The position numbers were made by a program, and so were the translations under genes. A DNA stretch of 32,765 nucleotides from an uncultured Prevotellaceae bacterium (GTDB taxonomy: Bacteria > Bacteroidota > Bacteroidia > Bacteroidales > Bacteroidaceae): NCBI GenBank assembly GCA_900318555.1, contig ONKX01000053.1, positions 1 to 32,765 of the forward strand, read 5' to 3'. Shown piece by piece: positions 21,941 to 29,537 of this stretch; the first letter of the stretch is position 1; every line of letters starts with the position of its first letter. The notes under the pieces are model-generated. The model had not been told where the DNA came from, made no database searches, and was given only the letters and a program-made list of their open reading frames with translations.

Positions 21941-22869
21941 AGCTTGCCATTCTTGATGGGTAAAGCGTCAAGGGCCTGACGGATCTTTTCGCGTTCTGGT
22001 GCCTCGAACTTATAGAACGGAGAAGCCACGAAGTCGTCGTTGATGATGCCCAGCAACGAGAGGGCACACTTCAAACCTTTCAGGTAGCTGGAGCCGTGAC
22101 GGCCAACGGTGTATATCGTGGTAGATATCTGCATGATGAGCTGTTGCAATTCGAGTACGCGATTGATGTCGCGAGCGGATGCAGCATTGTACATTGCCAC
22201 ATAGAGTTCTGGGAACATATTAGCACCACCGTTGATGCCACCCTGTGCTCCTAAGAGTACACATTCGCCTGTAATCTCCTCAGGACCTACGAGCATCGCG
22301 AAGTCAGGACGATGTTGCATCTTGTACATCACGCTTTGGAAGTAAACGGCATTGGCTGAGGAGTCCTTGAAACCCACAACCTGCTCGTTTTTCGCAATAC
22401 GAGCAACGGTATCAGGTGCGAAGCTCACCTTGACGTGCGAGGGCATATTATATAAGAACACAGGAAGCGGCAATTGAGGCACCAGTTCCTCATAGAACTG
22501 AGCCAGTTCGGGCTGACCTGTCGCAAAGTAATAAGGAGGCGCTGATACCACACCGTCGGCACCATAGTCGGCAGCCTTACGCGCCAGACGGATGCTCTCC
22601 TCAATACTTGTATCCGTAATACACGCCAACAGGGGCAGACGACCGCGATTGATACGACACGACTCCTTGATCATCTGTTTGCGCACGTCGTACGACAGGC
22701 TTTGCTCCTCGCCTGTCGTTCCAAGCACGAAGAGTCCGTGTACACCACCTTCGATAAGGTGTTCAATGAGTCGTTCGAGACTCTCTACGTCGAGTGTCTC
22801 GTTATTCTTCAGAGGTGTTACCAGTGGTGGAATGATGCCACTCAGGGGTTTCTTGAATCTTGTTTCCAT
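21931..22869 (-). CDS. DapA/NanA-superfamily aldolase (dihydrodipicolinate synthase family)
   Basis: A 312-aa class I (Schiff-base) aldolase. Landmarks: GIIPPLVTPLKNNETLDVES, GTTGEEQSL (residues 50-58, substrate carboxylate binding), the catalytic Tyr140 in VFLYNMPSH and the Schiff-base Lys168 in VVGFKDSSAN. The superfamily includes DapA, N-acetylneuraminate lyase and 2-keto-3-deoxy-sugar-acid aldolases. Housekeeping DapA is unlikely, because the gene is between a rhamnosidase (7-nt gap) and a symporter (10-bp overlap). A role in splitting a keto-deoxy sugar acid released by the upstream glycosidases into pyruvate and an aldehyde fits best. Sialic acid is an alternative, but no NanE, NanK or sialidase partner is seen. 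Confidence 0.87.
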   Translation of the reverse strand: METRFKKPLSGIIPPLVTPLKNNETLDVESLERLIEHLIEGGVHGLFVLGTTGEEQSLSYDVRKQMIKESCRINRGRLPLLACITDTSIEESIRLARKAADYGADGVVSAPPYYFATGQPELAQFYEELVPQLPLPVFLYNMPSHVKVSFAPDTVARIAKNEQVVGFKDSSANAVYFQSVMYKMQHRPDFAMLVGPEEITGECVLLGAQGGINGGANMFPELYVAMYNAASARDINRVLELQQLIMQISTTIYTVGRHGSSYLKGLKCALSLLGIINDDFVASPFYKFEAPEREKIRQALDALPIKNGKLCI

Positions 22870-22876
22870 TGTTATA

Positions 22877-25222
22877 TCAGTTTTTTAGTTTGTTTTTAAT
22901 CTTTTCTGTCAGTTTATGATGTCCCTCTGTCACGCTCTCCGCATGGCCTGAGAAGGGCATGTAGACATCAGCAAATCCTCCCTCAGGAATGTCAATATCC
23001 AGTGTAAAGACGTCTTTGTCGATATGCCATTCCACTTTGACAATGCCATGGGCACTCATCGTCGAACCTTTACACCAAACGATGTCACCAACAGGATGCG
23101 GTTCGATTTCTATCAGATCACCTGTACGCTGAATACCCAAGAGGTCGGGAATCAGGAAATTCTCAATATGCGCCATCATGAAGTGGTTCATCGATGCGCC
23201 CATATCCGGATCCCATTGTTCTGTCAACGTGGTGTGACCTTTCTTAATCTGATAGCCGTATCCTGGCACGTCGTCATGGTTTAGCATCGTGTAGAGTAGT
23301 TCGCGCTGGCCGTTCTCTATCAGTACGGAGAACAGGTAGCGATTACCCACATCGCCTGTCGTCAGACGATTACCGTGGGTTTTGATGTCGTCGATAAGAT
23401 TCTGAAGTACAGCCTGATAGTCGCTATCGGGAACCAATTTCAGATATAACGGTAAAGCCAGCGAGCACTGACTGCCGGTAGCATAGGTTTTCTTCTGCGA
23501 ATCGTAGAAAGTACGGTTGAACGACTGACGGATGCTGTCTGCTCGCAGGTTAAAGCGTTCGGAATCCTCCTTATGTCCTAACAGTTTGGCTAACACATAG
23601 ATGTTACACATCCACTGATAGTAATGGGCGGTCGATACCAAAGGCATAGGCGTGTTCTTCGAGAAACCAGCTCGTCCTGGTCCGTAGTCGTACCAATCGC
23701 CCAATCCTTGTCGCAAGATGTAACAGGAGTCTTGTGTGGCCAGATAGTCCACATAGCGCTTCATGGCGTCGTAGTGGTGGTTGGCCAAATCGAGGTCACC
23801 ATAATGACGCAAGCAGAGCATGGGTAGGGCGATGATGGCTCCGCCCCATTCTGGCGACTCTTGGAACGGACGGGCCCACGAACCAGTAAACTGCGTATAT
23901 TCTGGGGCAATCTCTGGCATAGAGCCGTCGTCGTGCTGTGCATCTACAATGTTCTGCATGGTTTGTTCCATCATTTTATGGGCGTCGTAGTTGTACACCA
24001 ATGCCTCACCGTTCAACCAGTCCTGTTCCAGCCAACCGAGTTTTTCGCGCGAGGGACAATCGGTCCATACAGCCTGCCAGTTACTCCTTATCGCTCGGTC
24101 AATCAACTGATGGGTAGCATTGATGCGTGGGTTGCTGCACTCAAACGAACCCGTACGTTCAGCGGAGTTATAGACAAAGCACGACTCCACCTTCTTCAGC
24201 ACATCGATGTCACCCTCAATCTGCAGATATCTGAAGGAATAATAGGAGAATCGCGGATGCCATACCTCTTCGTCATTCCGACCTTTAAGGGTATAGGTAT
24301 AATAGTGCGGACGTCCCGACTGACGCTGATTCACCAATCCATCCTTGTCCAGCGTTTCACCAGGAATGAGTATGAGCCATTGACCAGCGTTGCCCTGAAC
24401 GGTGATTTCAGGATAGCCTGCAAGGTTTTGACCCATATCGAGCACAAGGACAGAATCCCTGCGCAAAGTCTCTTTTACCCCATAACGTTCCATGATTTTT
24501 ACGGGGTGGGCTATCTGTGGACACAAGTTGCCCTTGGGACCTTCCATCACTACGACGGGTTTCCATCTGCCTTCTTCCATCTGACTCCCCACTTCCAAGC
24601 GCGCATCATAATCCTCACCACCATAGATGCTGTTAAAGGTCACAGGACTCTCTGTCCATTGCCATTTTTCGTCGCTGAAGACGTGTTCACGCATATCGTC
24701 CTCATAGATGACATAGAGGAAATAGAGTAGCGTCGGAGGACCAAACGACACCTTCAACTTGGTGTATCTGCCGCCTTGCTCGTTGTAGAAACCGTTGCCT
24801 AACAACACACGCAACTCGTTGTCGCCTGAATGAATATATTCGGTGACGTCATAGGTGTTGAAATATACCGTCTTGTCATAGTCGCTCCATGCGGGGGCAA
24901 ACTCTGATTCACCAACCTTTTGGCCATTGATGGTCGCTTCGTAGAACCCCAATCCACAGATACGCAGCTCGGCATGTTTCACTGTTTTATATGGCCAAAA
25001 GCTACGACGCAAAATGATGCTTTGGCGCGACAACGGGTCAGCTTGATCCCATTCGGCCTTGGTTTCTTTGAGTACGTTGCCAGTATAGTGTCGCCCCTCA
25101 GGCGTCTTGGCATCAGCTTTCGTAATGGCACCAATCCACTTGGCATCACCAAAAACATTTTGTGCAAAGGTTAAAGGTAAAAGGGCAAAAAGGTAAAAAA
25201 GTAAAAACACAACTTTCTTCAT
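22877..25222 (-). CDS. Alpha-L-rhamnosidase, glycoside hydrolase family 78
   Basis: A 781-aa exported enzyme. N-terminal beta-sandwich domains have SIILRRSFWPYKTVKHAELR, ICGLGFYEATINGQKVGES, FAPAWSDYDKTVYFNTYDV. The (alpha/alpha)6 catalytic domain begins near CSNPRINATHQLIDRAIRSN and holds the family motif WTDCPSREKLGWLEQD with the acidic residues that bind rhamnose. It continues to GHTTLTEQWDPDMGASMNHF and the C-terminal beta domain. The start overlaps the stop of the preceding glycosidase gene (ATGA), so the two are coupled. The signal peptide core (LLFYLFALLPLTF) is coded by a heptad-like tract. In pectin the likely targets are terminal alpha-L-rhamnose units of RG-I or RG-II. Confidence 0.92.
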   Translation of the reverse strand: MKKVVFLLFYLFALLPLTFAQNVFGDAKWIGAITKADAKTPEGRHYTGNVLKETKAEWDQADPLSRQSIILRRSFWPYKTVKHAELRICGLGFYEATINGQKVGESEFAPAWSDYDKTVYFNTYDVTEYIHSGDNELRVLLGNGFYNEQGGRYTKLKVSFGPPTLLYFLYVIYEDDMREHVFSDEKWQWTESPVTFNSIYGGEDYDARLEVGSQMEEGRWKPVVVMEGPKGNLCPQIAHPVKIMERYGVKETLRRDSVLVLDMGQNLAGYPEITVQGNAGQWLILIPGETLDKDGLVNQRQSGRPHYYTYTLKGRNDEEVWHPRFSYYSFRYLQIEGDIDVLKKVESCFVYNSAERTGSFECSNPRINATHQLIDRAIRSNWQAVWTDCPSREKLGWLEQDWLNGEALVYNYDAHKMMEQTMQNIVDAQHDDGSMPEIAPEYTQFTGSWARPFQESPEWGGAIIALPMLCLRHYGDLDLANHHYDAMKRYVDYLATQDSCYILRQGLGDWYDYGPGRAGFSKNTPMPLVSTAHYYQWMCNIYVLAKLLGHKEDSERFNLRADSIRQSFNRTFYDSQKKTYATGSQCSLALPLYLKLVPDSDYQAVLQNLIDDIKTHGNRLTTGDVGNRYLFSVLIENGQRELLYTMLNHDDVPGYGYQIKKGHTTLTEQWDPDMGASMNHFMMAHIENFLIPDLLGIQRTGDLIEIEPHPVGDIVWCKGSTMSAHGIVKVEWHIDKDVFTLDIDIPEGGFADVYMPFSGHAESVTEGHHKLTEKIKNKLKN
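25169..25207. repeat. Heptad-like tract coding for a signal peptide core
   Basis: On the plus strand: GGTTAAA, GGTAAAA, GGGCAAA, then (after two extra A) GGTAAAA and a GTAAAA end. The phase is less regular than in the other arrays, and an A-rich signal peptide could give this by chance, so it is only a possible family member. Confidence 0.4.
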
Positions 25223-28200
25223 AGTACATTCGGAATAATGATTTTACCTAAGTCGTCGCGCTGGCCTTTCAACTGCCCGTCAACATAGATGCGAAGCCCT
25301 TTGCCTGCATGATAGTGTGAACCGTCCTTGTCGTAAAGTATCGTGAGGTTATGCCCATGATACAGCACATTATCGAGACAGAAGTAATCCCATTTGTCCT
25401 TTGGCAATAAAGGATTGACCTGTAGGGTATTGTCTGCACGAGGACGCAGGCCACAGAGACCGGTAATGATAAGGTCATTCCACGTAGAATGGTTGTAGTA
25501 ACGTGAGCGCTCTTGGTCGCCCTTCAACCAATAACCCGTCGTCTCGTCGAGATATTCACCAATATAGGGTTTGCCTCGCATGTGCTGGCTCTGCATGTAT
25601 TTCTCGAGCTCAGCAAAATACAAGGAGTCGGGAGTCCCAGTGGGAAAACCGCTGGGCACATTGGTGTAGTCGTTAATGAAATTTGCCATAGCGGTCAGCG
25701 TCTGACTAGTGGCAAAGGGCCATACGGCACCATCCCACTCGCACTTGCCTGTGCCATGAGTACGGAATTGTGGATGACGGCGTTCGGCAGTGGTCTGTCC
25801 ATAAGGTGCTGAGAAACCCTCAGGGTCGCCAGCCTGAAGCCATGCGACACTGTATTTCGGTTCATCATAGGCCATGTAGGTGTACCAAGGCAGGAAGCCA
25901 ATGGCCTCGCGAACGTTGGCGCTGGAATCGATACGATGGGTCTCAAAGAACTGGTGTTGCTCGTTCCATAGTTTTGCGTGTACCTTCTCACTGAGGTCTT
26001 CGGCCTTGGCGAAGTAGGTTTGGGCCTTGCTGGGCAAACCAGCAAGCACACTGATGTTACCAATAGCCATTGCATTGCCATACATATAGGCATTGATAGA
26101 GGGGCGCAGGTATTTCTTCTTGCGACCGCCAGAGATGGTTTCCTCCATAGCGTCCTGCACGTCTGCCTGCCAATAGAGGCCACCCTCACGAGTATGTGTC
26201 GTCTCCCAGTGGTTGTATTCCCACTCCAACGAAGGTAGCATAGAGACAATCCAATTCTTGCGCCCATCCACCAGATAACGCCCCCACAACGAATGCGCCA
26301 TCCATGAGGAATAATTCGCAATTTTCTTCATCGGTTTACCCTCGTTACCCTTATACCACGTATTCATAATTTGGTCAAGATAGGTGGCGTCGCGAAGCCA
26401 ACGACTCTCGTGGATATGATGCCCTACTCCAGAGGCAATCAGGTTGTACTGATCGGCATAGCTGCGTGGCACTAAGAACTCCGTCATAGCATAGCCTACG
26501 GGCGTCTGCTTGATATGTTTTCTCAATGTCCACCAGCGGAAGTACCACATTTCCTCAAAGCCGCGGTCAGGACAATCGAAGAGGGGAATATTCTGTGTCA
26601 TCCACTCCCACGCTTTTGCGTTGGGAATGGCCTGTACGATGGTTTCCGGCTCCATTGTGTTGAAATAGTCCACATAGTGCTTGTAGTCGTCATAACGGAG
26701 GAAAGCGGGAGTCTCAGCGGGCAAACCGCTGAGCACACTGACAGGTGTGGTGATGAAGGCGGCAATGGCGAAAGTCGCCTCTGGGTCTGTGCCACCGGCA
26801 TTTTCGAGGGTGCCATCCCAATCAGCAGGGGTGTCGATATCTGGAAAACGGCGTTCACTGCCTGTGCGGAACATCACACGTTCGATACTCTCCACAGGGG
26901 CAAAGAACATTCGCTGGCCTGCCTTCTTGCCATCAATATAAACCTCAATCATACGCTTCGAGACGCTGAGGATGGCTTCGATATGATAAGTCTTGTCGGC
27001 CTCATATTTGCCCAGACCACCATAGCGTGCACCACCCTTGCAACGCATCTGACCTTCATCGGTTAGTTCGATACGTGAACAGGCAGTACCATGAGCATCC
27101 AAGAACTCAATCTGCAGGAGGCCATGATTGTTTTGTCCTGCTTTTAGGTCGAAGGAAACCTTCAACTCCTTCGTGGCAGGTATCTTGCGCTCCACGCGGG
27201 CATAGTCGAAGGGGTCGGAGTCAGAAAGCGTCAGCCAGCCGTTGTTCAATGAAATGGGGGCCATCACGGGGGAGTAGATGTTCCAGGTGTCGAGATCCGA
27301 AATCTCGCTCACTCTGAACTCGATGCCATCAGCATGGTTGTGCGCCTCTGTCTGTATAGGCACAGGGATATGAGCCACCCACATGTCCTCCTTATTCATG
27401 GAATAAGCCACCCAGAGGTCTGAGTCCTTAGGGATGCCGTTGCCTTCCTGGATACCTCGAACATACTGAGGGCCATACGACTTGTAGTTGCCACCATAGC
27501 GCATCGGTGGTACTTCGCCTTGCACGAGATTCAGCGTGGTATATTCGTAGCCGTCCTTGGAAAGGCTGATAGCCAGTGGCCAACGGTATTCCGAAGGATT
27601 GTATATGGTAGCGTAAGTGCCATCCGAGAGACGCTGGCCCCAAATCTTTGCATTGCTGTTTACAAAACCTTTGGCTCGCTCGACAGGTTGTGCCCACGTC
27701 AGGCCACCATCCGCAGAGGTCGAGGTGAGGGCGTGTTTCCAAAGGGAAGCAATCTGGCCATCGGGCAGAGTGTAGTCGCAATAGGCCTTGTACTCCTTGT
27801 GCAAAGGTATCAGCGGGTCGTTTCTATCAGCTTCCTCTACCCATTGCATCCGATAGCGGGGATTAGCCAGAATCTCTTCGCAGGCGGCTTTTACGTCTTT
27901 TGGGGCTTTGGTATAGTAGGGGAAGATATCTCTAGAGTTTCTAGAAGCTCTTGAATAACTAGAGTTTAGATAAATAAAGTAAATGGGCCCTAAAGTGCCA
28001 TCCTTCCTGACCTCACGAATCACGCGCCCTAAGCCATTACCATCGTTAGGGTCGTCCTTTTTGTCAAAAGCCACGCCGTAGTTGCCGAGTGCCCAGAGTT
28101 GTCCGCTCTTCGAGACATACCAGCCCACACGTTGGTGCATAATAGCGATGAGGTCGTGAGACTTTTCTGGACGATTGGGCTTCTGAAAACCTTCAGGCAC

Positions 28201-29445
28201 CTGTACTTCTGGAAAGAGAATCTGCGGATTGCTCCAGGTATAACCGTCTTTCGAGGTTTGATACATCGTATGTGAAGGTGGCACATGCTCATCTTTGGGG
28301 TCGCAAAGGTAGTGAACGTAGAACTGGTCGTTATGATACGCCATCATGGGCTGGTGGTTATAGGTCCAACCATTGCCATTGGCCTCAGATGGATGTTCGC
28401 GATTGGCACGCAGAATCTGGATATTATGCACCCCAACAACAGGCGAGAGACCGCCATCGTGACGATTGGGATTGCTGAGCGTCTTGCCTGTGTAATGTAC
28501 TTTCCGCGCATTCAACAGTCCGTTGAGAATGGTTTCATCAGCCTCGAAGATGGTACCGTGCTTGTGCAGATCAGGGACGCTGACCTTATCGGAGACATCT
28601 TCGAAAGTCACAAAGTCCTTGGTGAAATGGGCACCAAAATCCTTCAGACGATAACGGTCGTAGTAGATAAGCCAACCGTCCTTGTAAGAGGTGAGGGGTG
28701 AGAGGTGAGAGGTGAGTTTTAACACTGTCGGCCCTTCCATCATCTTACCAGTAAATGGTTCTGAGGCTTTCGACCAAGGACCATAGGGCGACTTAGCGTA
28801 TGCCACCTTGATATCGCGCTCAGGACGGGTGTTGTCCTTCAGCACCATCACATAGTCGTTCTTGCCTCGTTTCACCAGTGTTGCGTCGATACACGAGAAA
28901 CCTGGTTCTATCATGAGTTTGGCAGGTGTGAACTTCTTAAAGTCCTTTGTGGTAGTATAATACAAACGATGATTGTTTTTGTGTTCCTCCTGTCCGTCAG
29001 GGAATTTACCAGGAATGCACGAAGCCCACACGATAACAGCCTGTTGCTTGACATCATCCCAAAAGAGTTCTGGCGCCCAGACATTCACCGTCGTCGTATC
29101 TGTCATTACCTCGATGAAACGCTGTTCACTCCAATGCACCAAGTCTTTCGAACATGCATAGCCAAAGCCCCTGTCCCCTCGCCAGCTGCTGGTCCACACG
29201 AGATGAAACAACCCATCGGGCGTACGAATGATACTTGGGTCACGCATTACTTTCTGTTGTCCCACCTCTGGACGCAACCAGATACCGTCAACCTGTTGCC
29301 AGTTCCAACCGTCATAGCTATATATGAACCTCAAACCCTCTGTTGCAGGTTCATGGAACGATGTAGATATATACACTTTTTGCTGTGCTGAGACCGTCAA
29401 AAAAGTGGCCAGCAAGAGGAAAAAGACACTAAAACGTTTCATCAT
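25219..29445 (-). CDS. Multi-domain secreted glycosidase: GH43-like, GH143-like propeller, LamG-like, GH142-like
   Basis: A 1408-aa exported protein (signal peptide MMKRFSVFFLLLATFLTVSA). Residues about 20-330: GH43 five-bladed propeller with the three expected acids (RDPSII, WAPELFWDD, MEGPTV). Residues about 335-700: a second propeller (GLSPVVGVHNIQILRANREH, NHQPMMAYHNDQFYVHYLCD, SADGGLTWAQP). Residues about 710-870: a LamG/jelly-roll domain. Residues about 900-1385: an (alpha/alpha)6 domain (FLRYDDYKHYVDYFNTMEPE, EMWYFRWWTLRKHIKQTPVG, YNHSTWNDLIITGLCGLRPR). The last three parts resemble BT1020 of Bacteroides thetaiotaomicron, which joins a GH143 Dha hydrolase to a GH142 beta-L-arabinofuranosidase. 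That match is from memory; specificity is not proven. A heptad array inserts about 10 residues just after the GH43 acid. First gene of the operon. Confidence 0.8.
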   Translation of the reverse strand: MMKRFSVFFLLLATFLTVSAQQKVYISTSFHEPATEGLRFIYSYDGWNWQQVDGIWLRPEVGQQKVMRDPSIIRTPDGLFHLVWTSSWRGDRGFGYACSKDLVHWSEQRFIEVMTDTTTVNVWAPELFWDDVKQQAVIVWASCIPGKFPDGQEEHKNNHRLYYTTTKDFKKFTPAKLMIEPGFSCIDATLVKRGKNDYVMVLKDNTRPERDIKVAYAKSPYGPWSKASEPFTGKMMEGPTVLKLTSHLSPLTSYKDGWLIYYDRYRLKDFGAHFTKDFVTFEDVSDKVSVPDLHKHGTIFEADETILNGLLNARKVHYTGKTLSNPNRHDGGLSPVVGVHNIQILRANREHPSEANGNGWTYNHQPMMAYHNDQFYVHYLCDPKDEHVPPSHTMYQTSKDGYTWSNPQILFPEVQVPEGFQKPNRPEKSHDLIAIMHQRVGWYVSKSGQLWALGNYGVAFDKKDDPNDGNGLGRVIREVRKDGTLGPIYFIYLNSSYSRASRNSRDIFPYYTKAPKDVKAACEEILANPRYRMQWVEEADRNDPLIPLHKEYKAYCDYTLPDGQIASLWKHALTSTSADGGLTWAQPVERAKGFVNSNAKIWGQRLSDGTYATIYNPSEYRWPLAISLSKDGYEYTTLNLVQGEVPPMRYGGNYKSYGPQYVRGIQEGNGIPKDSDLWVAYSMNKEDMWVAHIPVPIQTEAHNHADGIEFRVSEISDLDTWNIYSPVMAPISLNNGWLTLSDSDPFDYARVERKIPATKELKVSFDLKAGQNNHGLLQIEFLDAHGTACSRIELTDEGQMRCKGGARYGGLGKYEADKTYHIEAILSVSKRMIEVYIDGKKAGQRMFFAPVESIERVMFRTGSERRFPDIDTPADWDGTLENAGGTDPEATFAIAAFITTPVSVLSGLPAETPAFLRYDDYKHYVDYFNTMEPETIVQAIPNAKAWEWMTQNIPLFDCPDRGFEEMWYFRWWTLRKHIKQTPVGYAMTEFLVPRSYADQYNLIASGVGHHIHESRWLRDATYLDQIMNTWYKGNEGKPMKKIANYSSWMAHSLWGRYLVDGRKNWIVSMLPSLEWEYNHWETTHTREGGLYWQADVQDAMEETISGGRKKKYLRPSINAYMYGNAMAIGNISVLAGLPSKAQTYFAKAEDLSEKVHAKLWNEQHQFFETHRIDSSANVREAIGFLPWYTYMAYDEPKYSVAWLQAGDPEGFSAPYGQTTAERRHPQFRTHGTGKCEWDGAVWPFATSQTLTAMANFINDYTNVPSGFPTGTPDSLYFAELEKYMQSQHMRGKPYIGEYLDETTGYWLKGDQERSRYYNHSTWNDLIITGLCGLRPRADNTLQVNPLLPKDKWDYFCLDNVLYHGHNLTILYDKDGSHYHAGKGLRIYVDGQLKGQRDDLGKIIIPNVL
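25630..25663. repeat. 34-bp hairpin repeat, copy B, in the glycosidase gene
   Basis: It starts GGGAGTCCCAGTGGG and contains the inverted arms CCCAGTGG/CCGCTGGG. It matches copy A (26707-26740) at 29 of 34 bases by my count and codes for NVPSGFPTGTP. Confidence 0.65.
26707..26740. repeat. 34-bp hairpin repeat, copy A, in the glycosidase gene
   Basis: It starts GGGAGTCTCAGCGGG and contains the perfect arms CTCAGCGG (26713-26720) and CCGCTGAG (26726-26733). It codes for SVLSGLPAETP. A weaker third relative (GGGCAAACC...AAGCACACTG) lies near 26031-26052 and codes for SVLAGLPSK. Confidence 0.65.
28687..28714. repeat. Heptad repeat arm inside the GH43 domain
   Basis: Four 7-bp units on the plus strand: AGAGGTG, AGGGGTG, AGAGGTG, AGAGGTG. 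They code for KLTSHLSPLTS (residues 243-253), between the third GH43 motif MEGPTVL and the next strand DGWLIYYDRY, where relatives have a tight turn. Confidence 0.88.
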
Positions 29446-29478
29446 CTTACATTATTATTTATAAAAAAGACGAAAAAC

Positions 29479-29509
29479 TTGCGGGTTTGTAACTAAATTA
29501 GTACCTTTG
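29479..29509 (+). promoter_or_regulatory. Promoter of the M3 peptidase gene
   Basis: TTG at 29479-29481 and TACCTTTG at 29502-29509, 20 nt apart; the ATG is 28 nt further on. I could not identify an equally good element on the minus strand for the divergent glycosidase operon in this 92-nt gap. Confidence 0.6.
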
Positions 29510-29537
29510 TCGTCCGAAAGCTAAAATAAGACGAGAA

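Noticed and set aside
20354-22869. Sialic acid (nan) operon
   Set aside because: The aldolase and SSS carrier alone would fit, but there is no epimerase, kinase or sialidase, and the partners are a rhamnosidase and a GH43/GH142-like enzyme.
23861-24730. 289-aa frame antisense to the rhamnosidase
   Set aside because: It lies wholly within a well-supported GH78 gene on the other strand and has no family features.
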